Source: JBBPYR01 sp038199755
Lineage (GTDB): Bacteria; Chloroflexota; Ktedonobacteria; Ktedonobacterales; Ktedonobacteraceae
Assembly (NCBI GenBank): GCA_038199755.1
Contig: JBBPYR010000235.1
Coordinates: 1-57,897, forward strand
Direction of reading: 5' to 3'
DNA: 57,897 bases
The notes under the pieces were generated by a model. It saw only the letters and a program-made list of their open reading frames with translations, was not told the DNA's origin and did not search any database. The position numbers were made by a program, and so were the translations under genes. How positions within the stretch are numbered: position 1 is the stretch's first letter; each line of letters begins with the position of its first letter. Shown one piece after another: positions 26,231-35,591 of this stretch.

Positions 26231-26289
26231 AAGCACAAGGACCGCGCAACACTTCTCTCATCAGAAAGTGTTGCGCGGTCCTTGTGCTT
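26231..26289. terminator. Long perfect hairpin after the APC permease
   Basis: The arms 26231-26254 and 26266-26289 are perfectly complementary over 24 bases with an 11-base loop. It lies about 100 bases past the permease stop. The only T-run (five) follows the stem on the minus strand; both flanking genes are on the plus strand. A terminator or mRNA-3'-end stabiliser is likely. Confidence 0.6.
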
Positions 26290-26384
26290 GACGTGCGTTG
26301 CTCAATTCTCTACAATGTGCTGAGATAGATTCGTCGTGAGATACGTAATTTATCGTAAGGAACGGTGTATTTGAGGAGTCGTCC

Positions 26385-28475
26385 ATGACTGAGCGCGTGG
26401 GACGCGAGGGGCAACAATTCGGCAATTATCGCCTGCTTCGGCTTTTGGGACAAGGAGGATTTGCCGAGGTTTATTTGAGCGAGCATATTTATCTAGGAAC
26501 GCAGGCGGCGATTAAGGTACTTCATACGCAATTAGAAAGCGAAGATGAAGACCATTTTCGTCGTGAGGCTCGTATTATCGCACGTCTCATTCATCCACAT
26601 ATTGTGCGTGTGCTGGATTTTGGCGTAGAAGGCTCTACCCCTTTCCTGGTAGTCGATTTTGCTCCCAATGGCACACTCCGCAAGCGCTATCCGAAAGGTA
26701 ATCAGCTTCCGCTTTCCACGGTTGTTCACTATGTGTTTCAGCTTGCGGACGCACTGCAATATGCCCACGACCAGAAGGTTGTTCATCGCGACGTGAAACC
26801 GGAGAACATGCTGCTCGGTCGGAACAATGAACTGCTGCTGAGCGATTTTGGCATCGCGCTGATTGTGCCAAGTTCGCAATATCAGAGCACCCAGAACTTA
26901 CAGGAGATCGCTGGCACGGTGGCATACATGGCTCCCGAAGAGATCCAGTATCAAGCGTCATCCGCAAGCGATCAGTATGCATTGGGTGTGGTGGTCTATG
27001 AATGGCTCTGCGGCTCACGGCCATTTACTGGCACCTTTACCGAGATTGCGGTGAAACATGCCCTTGCCACACCGCCTCCTCTACGCGAGATGTTGCCGGA
27101 GTTGTCCGAGGAGGTAGAGGCTGTGGTGATGAAGGCGTTGGCAAAGGACCCCAAGCAGCGCTATGCCAGTGTACGTGACTTTGCCAACGCCTTAGCGCAG
27201 GCAGCACAGATGCAGCCCGCGACGACCATTCTCTTGCCGAATTCGTCTTCTGGGTCCACGCTCTCTACGCCGCTCGTTGACGATGGCATGCCGATTGATG
27301 TGCTTGCAGCTAGTAAACCAAGTATTCCCACGCCAGTTTTCTCGCATGGGCGCGAAACCTCTGGATTGTTGCCGAAAACACCGCCGTCAGAGGATGACCC
27401 CGGACAGACTGTAGCAATGCCATCCACTGAAAAGCCGATAGTGCTAGGACCAAGGCGTGTATCGCGGCGTGAGGTGGTGGTGGCACTTACGGGTGCGGGC
27501 ATACTGGGTATCCTCGCTGGCGGCTTGTCATTGGTTTTACATGCACGCAGCGGGGCTTTGCCAGCCCAAGGGTCTCCTGTAGTGGATACCAGCAAGAGTT
27601 TGTATATCTATCGTGGCCACACGGACAGGGTGTGGTCGGTGGTCTGGTCGCCCGATAACAAGCGTATCGCCTCGGCGAGTAGTGATAGAACGGCTCAGGT
27701 GTGGAATGCTCTGACCGGCGAAAACCCCTATCTCTATTCCGGCCATTCCGACTCCGTCTATGCAGTGGCATGGTCACCCAATGGCCAGCATATTGCCTCG
27801 GCGAGTAATGATACGACTGTGCAGGTATGGGACGCGACAGGCGGTCATCCCTATACCTATACTGGCCATGCCAATTATGTGTGGACTGTGGCGTGGTCGC
27901 CTGATAGCAAGCATGTCGCGTCGGCCAGCGGCGATAAGACGGTGCAGGTATGGGACGCGGGCACACGACAGCGGCTCTTTACCTACACAGGGCATAGTGC
28001 GCCAGTGTATGCCGTGCAGTGGTCCCATGATGGCACACGCATTGCCTCCGCTGGTGTAGATGGTTCCGTGCAGATATGGGATGCCCTGACAGGTGTTCCC
28101 ATTCACATTTATCAGTCAGATGCCTCTTCGATCTGGTCAGTGGCATGGTCACCTGATGACAAACGGATTGCTTCTGCTGGCGACGATAATCTGGTGCAGG
28201 TGTGGAATGCTAACAACGGCGACCTGCCCTACTCCTATCACGGTCACTCCGATTTTGTCTATAGCGTTACCTGGTCGCCTGATGGCAAATATATTGCCTC
28301 TGGCAGCGATGACAAGAGCGTTCAGGTCTGGAGTACGGCCAATGGTGATAGTGTCTATACTTATAGCGGCCATTCGAGCGGTGTGCATTCTGTCGTCTGG
28401 TCATCGAATGGTAAGATGCTTGCCTCTGGCTCCTGGGACAAGACCGTACATGTGTGGCAGGTCGGACAGAAATAA
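26385..28475 (+). CDS. Membrane Ser/Thr protein kinase with seven WD40 repeats
   Basis: 696 aa. The Hanks kinase domain (about 14-275) has the Gly loop GQGGFAEVY, Lys44 in AAIKV, HRDVKPEN (134-141), DFG (154-156) and YMAPEE. A Pro/Ser/Thr linker leads to one membrane helix (about 364-386). Residues 405-696 form seven WD40 repeats of about 41 residues (GHxxxVxxVxWSPDxxxIASxSxDxxVQVWxA), enough for one closed propeller outside the cell. Repeat 5 lacks the GH dipeptide. All catalytic residues are intact. The propeller likely binds a protein or other ligand; the partner is unknown. Confidence 0.93.
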   Translation: MTERVGREGQQFGNYRLLRLLGQGGFAEVYLSEHIYLGTQAAIKVLHTQLESEDEDHFRREARIIARLIHPHIVRVLDFGVEGSTPFLVVDFAPNGTLRKRYPKGNQLPLSTVVHYVFQLADALQYAHDQKVVHRDVKPENMLLGRNNELLLSDFGIALIVPSSQYQSTQNLQEIAGTVAYMAPEEIQYQASSASDQYALGVVVYEWLCGSRPFTGTFTEIAVKHALATPPPLREMLPELSEEVEAVVMKALAKDPKQRYASVRDFANALAQAAQMQPATTILLPNSSSGSTLSTPLVDDGMPIDVLAASKPSIPTPVFSHGRETSGLLPKTPPSEDDPGQTVAMPSTEKPIVLGPRRVSRREVVVALTGAGILGILAGGLSLVLHARSGALPAQGSPVVDTSKSLYIYRGHTDRVWSVVWSPDNKRIASASSDRTAQVWNALTGENPYLYSGHSDSVYAVAWSPNGQHIASASNDTTVQVWDATGGHPYTYTGHANYVWTVAWSPDSKHVASASGDKTVQVWDAGTRQRLFTYTGHSAPVYAVQWSHDGTRIASAGVDGSVQIWDALTGVPIHIYQSDASSIWSVAWSPDDKRIASAGDDNLVQVWNANNGDLPYSYHGHSDFVYSVTWSPDGKYIASGSDDKSVQVWSTANGDSVYTYSGHSSGVHSVVWSSNGKMLASGSWDKTVHVWQVGQK

Positions 28476-28546
28476 GATGATATAATAATTTTACTACCGT
28501 CGCGTAATGTTACAGCCCTTATTTTTCACACACGAGGTTGCCTGCC

Positions 28547-29668
28547 ATGAGTATTGTTGCCCGTCCCGAACCGTCGTTTGCTTCCACCCTTCCTGGCCGC
28601 TACTATTATGATGCCGCCCTATTTGAGCAAGAGCAAGAGCGTATTTTTTCGCGTATGTGGGTGTGTGTTGGCCGCGCTGAAACCTTGGCGAGTGTGGGTG
28701 CTTATCAGGTTGTTCCTGTTGGGCGCGAGAGTGTGATTGTGGTGAAGGGGCGCGATACAACGTTACGCGCCTTTCTCAATGTGTGCCGACATCGCGGCTC
28801 GCGTCTTTGCAGTGAGGCCAGCGGACAACTCAAAGGGGCCATTCAGTGTCGCTATCATGCCTGGACCTATGGGCTAGATGGCCGTCTGCTTGGTGCGCCC
28901 AATATTCTGAACGATGAGCAGTTTGATCGCACCCTCTATGGTCTGGTTCCCGTCAATCTAGAAGTCTGGGAAGGGCTGATCTGGCTCAATTTAGCGGATA
29001 ATCCCGCGCCACTGGCCGCGCAGGTCCGCGATGTGCTCACACAACGCTTCGGCGATTATGCCACCTTTGAACGCTATGGCATGGGCAATTTGCGTGTGGG
29101 CAAGAGCATCAGTTATGATGTGCATGCCAACTGGAAACTGCTCTTAGAGAACTTCATGGAATGCTATCACTGTGGTCCTATGCATCCCGAACTGTGCGAC
29201 CGGCTCCCCGGCTATCGTTCTGGCACAGCCTATGACGCAGGTGAAGCTGCTTTGCTGGCAGATGATGTGGAGGCCTTCACCATCACTGGCAAGACCAATC
29301 GACCGCCGCTCCCCGGCCTGTTGCCGCAGGACCTGCGCAGTTATTATGGTGAGGTGCTCTTGCCCAATGTGCTGCTCAACACCTTCCACGACCACGCCGT
29401 TGTTCATACGCTCTTCCCGCAGGGTCCTGACCGCACACGCGTGGTATGCGACTGGCTGTTTGATCCCACAACCATGCAACGGCCCGAATTTGCCCCGATG
29501 GATGCGGTCGAGCTTTTTGATCTTGTCAATCGTCAGGATTGGGAAGTGTGCGAATTGACACAGCAGGGTGTCAGCTCAAGGGCGTTTAAGGCGGGCGGCA
29601 TCTACGTTCCCATCGAGCGGCACATCCGCGAGTTCTGCGATTTTGTACTGAATATGCTGGAACGATAA
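28547..29668 (+). CDS. Rieske-type aromatic/quaternary-amine ring-hydroxylating oxygenase alpha subunit
   Basis: About 373 aa. The Rieske [2Fe-2S] ligands are Cys80/His82 (NVCRHRG) and Cys101/His104 (CRYHAW). The mononuclear iron ligands are His208, His213 (ENFMECYHCGPMHPEL) and probably Asp331. The NFxECYHC segment is that of the CntA/GbcA-like branch acting on carnitine, betaine or stachydrine-type amines rather than on benzoate. Start chosen at the ATG 28547 with GAGG 9 bases upstream; a TTG lies at 28538. No reductase or ferredoxin gene is adjacent. It is followed by a lysine-6-dehydrogenase-like gene. Confidence 0.88.
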   Translation: MSIVARPEPSFASTLPGRYYYDAALFEQEQERIFSRMWVCVGRAETLASVGAYQVVPVGRESVIVVKGRDTTLRAFLNVCRHRGSRLCSEASGQLKGAIQCRYHAWTYGLDGRLLGAPNILNDEQFDRTLYGLVPVNLEVWEGLIWLNLADNPAPLAAQVRDVLTQRFGDYATFERYGMGNLRVGKSISYDVHANWKLLLENFMECYHCGPMHPELCDRLPGYRSGTAYDAGEAALLADDVEAFTITGKTNRPPLPGLLPQDLRSYYGEVLLPNVLLNTFHDHAVVHTLFPQGPDRTRVVCDWLFDPTTMQRPEFAPMDAVELFDLVNRQDWEVCELTQQGVSSRAFKAGGIYVPIERHIREFCDFVLNMLER

Positions 29669-29683
29669 AGGTATTGTAGCAAA

Positions 29684-29777
29684 TTGGGCACCCGTAAAGG
29701 GATGCTCCTACTATGAAACGATTGCCTCTGACGAAATCATTGTGTCATGGTAGGGGCATCCCTTTACGGGTGCCCAA
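29684..29777. repeat. Inverted repeat with GTAGGGGC head between two genes
   Basis: The 28-base arms 29684-29711 and 29750-29777 pair with one mismatch; the body is GGGCACCCGTAAAGGGATGC, different from the other repeats, but the head (GTAGGGGC) is the same. It separates the Rieske gene from the dehydrogenase gene by one hairpin. Confidence 0.75.
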
Positions 29778-29791
29778 AGAGGGAGACATCT

Positions 29792-30967
29792 ATGGGATAC
29801 CGTTATGCGGTACTTGGTTCGGGGCGTCAGGGTACGGCTGCCGCCTATGATCTAGCGCGTTTTGGCGAGGCCGACTATCTCTTATTGGCCGATCAATCGT
29901 TAGTAACAGCGCAAAAGGCGGCGACCCGTGTCAACACGCTGCTCGGTCGTCAGGTAGCATATGCAACCGAGGTGAATGTCACTGACGAGGATAGTGTAGT
30001 GGACTTGCTCACCAGCCATGCCATTGAGGTATTTATCTCTGGCGTGCCGTATTTCTTCAATTTCAAGCTTACGCAGGCGGCGTTGCGTGCTCGTGCGAGC
30101 ATGTGCGATTTTGGCGGTAACACCGAGCAGATACGGCAACAACTGAGCTTTGATGCCGAGGCGAAGGCGGCGGGCATCACGCTCATCCCCGATTGTGGCC
30201 AAGTGCCGGGACTAGGTACGTCGCTGTGTGCCTATGCCTTTACGCTCATGGATGAGCCACGCGACATTGTAATGTATGACGGCGGTATTCCCCAGCATCC
30301 GCGTCCACCCTGGAACTATATCCTGACCTTCAACATTGAGGGCTTGACCAACGAATACTTTGGTACGACGCTCTTCTTGCGCGATGGGCAGCAGCGAGAG
30401 ATTCGCTGTTTCGATGAGTACGAGTTGCTCACCTTTCCTGAGCCTATCGGACAGCTGGAAGCCTTCACCACGGCTGGTGGGACTAGCACAATGCCGTGGA
30501 CCTATGAGGGGAAATTGCGCACCTTACAGAACAAGACGTTGCGTTGGCCCGGCCATTACCAGCAGTGGAAAGCCTTTGACGACGCGGGTCTGCTGGCATT
30601 GCAAACGGTTTCGGTCGATGGGCAGACGGTGATACCACGACACCTGCTGCATACGCTGCTGGAACCACAAATCGTGGCGCGGGCGGCGGATCGCGATATG
30701 GTGATTATCCGTATTCTCGTGCGTGGTCGGCACAACGGCCAGGAGAGCGCGTATACGCTTGACCTTTTCGATTATTACGATGAGGCGACCCATTTTACGG
30801 CGATGGAGCGAACCACTGGCTGGCATGCCGCGATCATGGCTGGTTTCGTGGCACGTCAGCAAACGCCACGCGGCGGCGTTCCCGTCGAGCAAGCGGTGCC
30901 TGGCTCCCTTTTCGTCGAAGCCCTGCGTCAACGCGGTCTGGATCTGCATGTCACGAAAACCGTGTAG
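29792..30967 (+). CDS. Saccharopine-dehydrogenase-fold protein, lysine 6-dehydrogenase-like
   Basis: About 391 aa. The Rossmann motif LGSGRQGTAAAYDLARFGEA at residue 8 is that of the lysine 6-dehydrogenase / saccharopine dehydrogenase-like group. CDFGGNTEQIRQQL and PDCGQVPGLGTSL are further group motifs. Such enzymes oxidise the epsilon-amine of lysine or related amino acids with NAD(P). AGAGGGAG precedes the ATG at 29792, within the tail of an inverted repeat; the frame upstream to 29747 reads through the repeat. Its stop codon TAG comes from the GTAGGGG head of the next repeat. It probably works with the Rieske oxygenase. Confidence 0.82.
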   Translation: MGYRYAVLGSGRQGTAAAYDLARFGEADYLLLADQSLVTAQKAATRVNTLLGRQVAYATEVNVTDEDSVVDLLTSHAIEVFISGVPYFFNFKLTQAALRARASMCDFGGNTEQIRQQLSFDAEAKAAGITLIPDCGQVPGLGTSLCAYAFTLMDEPRDIVMYDGGIPQHPRPPWNYILTFNIEGLTNEYFGTTLFLRDGQQREIRCFDEYELLTFPEPIGQLEAFTTAGGTSTMPWTYEGKLRTLQNKTLRWPGHYQQWKAFDDAGLLALQTVSVDGQTVIPRHLLHTLLEPQIVARAADRDMVIIRILVRGRHNGQESAYTLDLFDYYDEATHFTAMERTTGWHAAIMAGFVARQQTPRGGVPVEQAVPGSLFVEALRQRGLDLHVTKTV

Positions 30968-30990
30968 GGGGCGAGATTTATCGCGCCCCC
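30964..30990 (+). repeat. Half-copy of the GTAGGG-head repeat supplying a stop codon
   Basis: GTAGGGGGCGAGATTTATCG then CGCCCCC folds as GGGGGCG/CGCCCCC. TAG at 30965-30967 is the stop of the saccharopine-dehydrogenase-like gene. It could also act as a terminator. Confidence 0.65.
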
Positions 30991-31097
30991 GTACTTTCCC
31001 ACACACGCTGCTTTTTTTATACCTCATACGTTATTAATGAGGGGAAGAGTGTCTTTCCCGCTTCTAATGGAAGGGCAGAGTTGAGAACAGGTTTGCG

Positions 31098-32783
31098 ATG
31101 AAATATCTAAAAATTGGTATCTATGAGATAGGTGCAATCGCCATTATCGCTATGGCGGCTGTATGGCGGCTCGTGCTGATAACACAGGGGTGGCCTCTGA
31201 CGAACAGCGACGAGGCTACCATCGGTATTATGGCAAGGCATATCGCGTATAATGGCGAGCACCCGGTCTTCTTTTATGGACAAAATTATATGGGTGCGCT
31301 ACAGGCGTATATTGGTGCGGCACTCTTTCCTATTTTTGGTGCTTCGCTTTGGACTGTGCGCTTCGGCCTACTGCTCTTGTTTATCCTTTTTCTGTTCAGC
31401 ACCTATTTTCTCACCAGTTTACTCTACTCTAAGCCGCTTGCTGTAGTGACCATACTTTGGCTCGGTGTCGGTTCTAGTTATGTTATGGGCCGACAATTGA
31501 GTGCAATTGGCGGCTATCCTGAAACGCTGCTCTTTGGTTCGCTCGCCTTCCTGTGTGCTTGCTGGCTTGTGCTCACCTACACGTCAGGATTACCACTGCG
31601 TAAGCAGGGAGGGCGTCTGCTTGTCTATGCTTGCTGGGGATTAGTGGTTGGCTTAGGGCTGTGGAGCGATCTACTGATTATTCCGTTTGTGTTGCTTTCA
31701 GGGTTGTTACTGCTCGTCTTTTGTTGGCGCGAATTGCTGCACATCCTCGCGCTCATCAGCGCATTTGCTGGCCTCGTCCTTGGTGCAAGCCCACTTGTAC
31801 TTTATAACCTGAACGCTCCACCGGGGGAGGACTCCTTCACAAAACTGTGGCTGCTTGAACATGGAGGAAGCTCACATATCACCTACACGCTCGCACTGCT
31901 CAGCAAAGAGCTTGCTGGCACTGTTCAGGTCAGTATTCCGATGATGACGGGCAATCCTTTTTGCCCCGTCACTGAACTTGCTTTTCTCGGTCCAAGCAGC
32001 CCACATACGTTTTCATGCACACTCATCCATAGCAGTTGGGGCATCGGGTATCTGCTGCTTTTCGCCATCTCGCTGCTCATGACCGTCTGGTGTGCATGGA
32101 GGGTTTGGCCACAATTCAAGAACCGTGCTGCTGGAACTGATGCACAACCGTTTGTACGCTCTATCGCACGCTTGTTCCTGCTTTTGGCGGCGGCTCTGGC
32201 ATTAGCTCTCTACGCTTTTAGTGCGGCCCCTATCGACTGGCCCGGCATTCATGCCCGTTATATCATCGGGCTCCTCATCGCCACTCCGGTGATCCTCTGG
32301 CCTCTTTATGCTTCGGTGAGCCGCTTCAAACGGCAAGCATCCCTTTTGATCAAAGTGAGTGCTGCCCTCAGTAGCATTGTGCTCGTCTGTATCGCCTGCG
32401 TTGCCTTGATCGGCACGTTGCTTGTCTGGCAAGAGGTTCCGGCAATTCAGGCTAGTAATCAGCGTGATCAAGACCTCATCAACCAACTGTTACATGTCGG
32501 CATTACCCATATGTATACCGATTATTGGACCTGTGACAAGCTTGCGTTTCAGAGCAATGAGCGTATTATTTGCGGCGTCGTTGATAGCAATTTACAACCC
32601 AGTCATAACCGCGACTCGTACTACTATACAGTTGTGAGTGGCGACCCGCACTCCGCCTATGTATTTCCTATCGGCAGTAGCCAACTTGCCAACATGGAAA
32701 ACAGGCATCGCCAAAAAGATGGCGTAAGCACTATCCTAGCGCGGCAGTTTAGCGTTGATGGGTATGTCGTGTATCAACCTTAG
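31098..32783 (+). CDS. Polytopic membrane glycosyltransferase of the GT39/ArnT-like type
   Basis: 561 aa with about ten to twelve membrane helices. NSDEATIGIMARHI (about 34-47) resembles the catalytic Asp/Glu loop of PMT/ArnT-type enzymes, which use polyprenyl-phosphate sugars. FFYGQNYMGALQAYIGAALF follows, as in this group. The C-terminal ~120 residues form a soluble extracytoplasmic domain with Tyr/Cys-rich segments. Only a weak AACAGG precedes the ATG. It converges with, and overlaps by four bases, the acyltransferase gene. The acceptor is unknown; protein or lipid glycosylation is possible. Confidence 0.75.
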   Translation: MKYLKIGIYEIGAIAIIAMAAVWRLVLITQGWPLTNSDEATIGIMARHIAYNGEHPVFFYGQNYMGALQAYIGAALFPIFGASLWTVRFGLLLLFILFLFSTYFLTSLLYSKPLAVVTILWLGVGSSYVMGRQLSAIGGYPETLLFGSLAFLCACWLVLTYTSGLPLRKQGGRLLVYACWGLVVGLGLWSDLLIIPFVLLSGLLLLVFCWRELLHILALISAFAGLVLGASPLVLYNLNAPPGEDSFTKLWLLEHGGSSHITYTLALLSKELAGTVQVSIPMMTGNPFCPVTELAFLGPSSPHTFSCTLIHSSWGIGYLLLFAISLLMTVWCAWRVWPQFKNRAAGTDAQPFVRSIARLFLLLAAALALALYAFSAAPIDWPGIHARYIIGLLIATPVILWPLYASVSRFKRQASLLIKVSAALSSIVLVCIACVALIGTLLVWQEVPAIQASNQRDQDLINQLLHVGITHMYTDYWTCDKLAFQSNERIICGVVDSNLQPSHNRDSYYYTVVSGDPHSAYVFPIGSSQLANMENRHRQKDGVSTILARQFSVDGYVVYQP

Positions 32784-34141
32784 GCTGCTTTGTTCACCTT
32801 GGGCTTGGGGCGCAGACTATCTCCTAACATCATCCAGGGCTTCTCAACCAGCAAAAAGAGGACAAAGATGGCGGGCAAAATGACCGCGAACAACCAACCC
32901 CAGTAGAGCGCATAGAGGAAGATGTGTTTCCAGCTAGGCAGGTATTGAGCCACGTACGGGGTCAAATTTTGCAGGAGCCGTAAATGCCAGATATAGAGGC
33001 CATAAGAGAGCAGGCCAATCCAACGCAAGGGTGTCCATTCAAAGGGACGCTTGAGCCAGCCAAAACCAAATAACACGGCGGCGACGCACAGTCCATAGCC
33101 AACCGCGAAACAGCTTTCAGCGTAATAATCATAGACCGTAGCGAGATGATCAAATATCGGCCACAAGTGCGGTACACTTTGATTGAGCTTCCAGGCGGCC
33201 AGGGTCAATAACCACAGTAAGCCCACCACAAGCAGAAAGGGGCTAAGACGACGAAGCCATGTATTGAGGCCACTAGCGGCATCTTGCGTGCGGGCGACAG
33301 TATAGCATGTGCTGACCAGCATGCCGACTGCAAAATCTTCCAAAAACTTCCCATGTAGACCAGCGATGGGCGGGCCGTAGACAAAGGGCAAAATGGCGTT
33401 TATCGTGCCCCGTGGCAACAAAAAGGTCTTTGTTGGATGCGCAACCAGATAGATTCCCTCATAACGGGAAAAGATGCCCCAGCCGATCAGTGCCAGTAAG
33501 CACAACAGCAGCACAGAAAGACGCTGCCGCAACGAGCCGTGGCGAACAAACAGGCCCATCAATAATGCCATGATGGGTAACAGCAAATAGAATTGCCATT
33601 CAACGGCCAGCGTCCAGAAGGGGCCATTAATCTGTTTATATGTTGTTGAAAAAGAATCCATGAAGAGCGTGAGAAAGATGACTATTTCTTGCAGATGGCC
33701 TGGCTGTAAATATTGGGGATGATAGAACACAATAAAGAGGAAGAGTGAGACATAATAGACGGGTAGAATACGTAACGCTCGCCGCAGGTAAAAGAAACGC
33801 GCCGACGGCCATGTTGCTTCAAATAAGAGTGCTTTCGCATATGGTAAAAAGAGCAGGAAACCTGAAAGTACAAAGAACAAGGTGACACCTGTATCGCCCG
33901 TAAAAGCAATGGCCCGCAGCAATTGCGGAACCTTGGCCGGATTCCAGATCGCAATATCCCTTGTGGTAATCAGACTGATATGAAAGGCGACAACGCTCAG
34001 ACAGGCCAACGCTCGCACACCGTCCAGGGCTGTAATAGTACTTCTCTGCTTCTTTCCTTCCAACAAAAAGGTGATACCGCGTGGTATCTGTTGAATAATG
34101 TGTTGGATAGGTGAAAAATATGGTTGCACTGTCAGTTTCAA
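32780..34141 (-). CDS. Acyltransferase-3 (OafA/YrhL-type) membrane protein
   Basis: 453 aa, about ten helices. LDGVRALACLSVVAFHISL carries the family motif with the invariant His; GDTGVTLFFVLSGFLL is the second signature. Such enzymes transfer acetyl or other acyl groups to surface polysaccharides, glycolipids or antibiotics. The start is a TTG at 34141 with AGGA 7 bases upstream. It is convergent with the GT39-like gene, overlapping by four bases. There is no linked SGNH domain. Confidence 0.86.
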   Translation of the reverse strand: MKLTVQPYFSPIQHIIQQIPRGITFLLEGKKQRSTITALDGVRALACLSVVAFHISLITTRDIAIWNPAKVPQLLRAIAFTGDTGVTLFFVLSGFLLFLPYAKALLFEATWPSARFFYLRRALRILPVYYVSLFLFIVFYHPQYLQPGHLQEIVIFLTLFMDSFSTTYKQINGPFWTLAVEWQFYLLLPIMALLMGLFVRHGSLRQRLSVLLLCLLALIGWGIFSRYEGIYLVAHPTKTFLLPRGTINAILPFVYGPPIAGLHGKFLEDFAVGMLVSTCYTVARTQDAASGLNTWLRRLSPFLLVVGLLWLLTLAAWKLNQSVPHLWPIFDHLATVYDYYAESCFAVGYGLCVAAVLFGFGWLKRPFEWTPLRWIGLLSYGLYIWHLRLLQNLTPYVAQYLPSWKHIFLYALYWGWLFAVILPAIFVLFLLVEKPWMMLGDSLRPKPKVNKAA

Positions 34142-34258
34142 AATACTGTCCTGTTCGGTAGGTAATCATTGTTATTGAGTGTTCATTAAGTGAAACGTAT
34201 AGCAGAGAGCTAACTGTACAATTGCGTGGCGACTAGTACTAATTCACATCTCTTCTCT

Positions 34259-35449
34259 TTAACCCGTCCTTACCGTTAACTGTACTCTTTGAATATTGAA
34301 CTTATACAACGAAGGCGAGAGGCTAGAGTAGAGCAGATAGAACGATTGCCCATCTGCTGCAATCCATTTGGGTACCATTTGTGGTGCGAACACACTCTGA
34401 AAATGATCGTTATAGTAGACGGTATGCCAGGGACCCCACGGCAACGGTGCCTCATAAATGCCGAGGTTATGCGTCGCGTGACCCGCCTTCCAGTTTGAAT
34501 TTAGCCCATCGCCATTGGCGGTCAGCAAGAAGTAGCGTTTGAGTAAGGGATGATAGCTGACAAAGACGCGATAACTCTGCTCGTGTGCGCTAAAAATAGG
34601 CTTTCTCAACGCAATGTCATTGCTCCATCTTGGCGCACTTCGCTCATCCAAGCCAGTAAAATACTGGTATGCGCTCTTTTCACGCGCATGTGCTTTGTCT
34701 ACACGACCCAATATGACCGTGTTGGCAACTTGATAGGCGGTAGGGGCATCCTGCGAATAAAAGTACAGGTAGTCATCCTGAACTGAGGCGTTATTCTTTC
34801 CGGCTTGCATCCAGGTGGGATAGCCCAACTCTGGAATGACGGCACTGCTCGTCGTATGCGGATCGCCCCAGGCCCACGCCCAAGTCGCAGCATGGTCATA
34901 AGAGTACAGCAGGGAGGCACCGCCAGCAGCGGTAATGTTGCGCACCCAGGCATAAAGCACTTCCCCGCTGGGGCTAGTTGTGTCGGGCAGTGCTATCAGG
35001 CCACTCACTTTCCTGCCATTGGCACCGCCCCCTGCTCCCTTCCCTATGGCTGTGGTGCTGATGTTCTGGCCCGCAAGACTGCCAATGCCATCTGCTGTGG
35101 GACTGCCCACAATCTTCGCTGGTGCCATGCTGAACGCGGGTGAGAGCGCGAAGCCTATGCCATCGGCGAAATAGGTGTAGAGGGCGTCATCGTCGGCCCA
35201 GGTGCTCGGCCAATTATCGCCCATGCCCAGCGAGATGATGGGGGCGTCGATGGCAGAAACGCGGATGTAGCTACTCCACGGGTACGGCAAATTGCATAGG
35301 CATGGAGTCACGCTGACCGGCCTGAAAACGACGGGCGTGTAAAGGCTCATCACGATACTAAGCATTACACCAAACAAAAGAAGATAAGGTGCTCTCGCAA
35401 CCTTATCAATGCTAACTATTGATGATGCATCTTGCAGTTTGTGCTTCAT
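34259..35449 (-). CDS. DUF4185-type secreted/anchored protein
   Basis: 396 aa with an N-terminal signal anchor (about 22-41, YLLLFGVMLSIVMSLYTPVV). The remainder matches the DUF4185 style: DNWPSTWADDDALYTYFADG near the start, YAWVRN, GYPTWMQAGKN, YFLLTANGDG and APQMVPKWIAADGQSFYLLYS near the end. The fold is probably a five-bladed propeller like glycoside-hydrolase 43/117 domains, but a catalytic role is not established. AGAAGAG precedes the ATG. Likely extracytoplasmic, next to surface-glycan genes. Confidence 0.72.
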   Translation of the reverse strand: MKHKLQDASSIVSIDKVARAPYLLLFGVMLSIVMSLYTPVVFRPVSVTPCLCNLPYPWSSYIRVSAIDAPIISLGMGDNWPSTWADDDALYTYFADGIGFALSPAFSMAPAKIVGSPTADGIGSLAGQNISTTAIGKGAGGGANGRKVSGLIALPDTTSPSGEVLYAWVRNITAAGGASLLYSYDHAATWAWAWGDPHTTSSAVIPELGYPTWMQAGKNNASVQDDYLYFYSQDAPTAYQVANTVILGRVDKAHAREKSAYQYFTGLDERSAPRWSNDIALRKPIFSAHEQSYRVFVSYHPLLKRYFLLTANGDGLNSNWKAGHATHNLGIYEAPLPWGPWHTVYYNDHFQSVFAPQMVPKWIAADGQSFYLLYSSLSPSLYKFNIQRVQLTVRTG

Positions 35450-35591
35450 ACTCTTCTTGACTAAGGCTGATTGCTAAAACACTATTCACCACACCCTCTC
35501 GTACTGGTAGTATAGCATTACGGAGGCATCACTGCTTTAGCTTAATGATCGACGGCGTCTCGAATACAGTGTATGTGAATGGTGCAAGTTC

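Noticed and set aside
26895..27005. tRNA-like clover in kinase or intergenic sequence
   Set aside because: I looked for T-psi-C and D-arm motifs with acceptor pairing and found none in the window.
27487..28388. Reverse-strand frames over the WD40 repeats
   Set aside because: They arise because the repeats make the opposite strand open; they have no start signals or homology.
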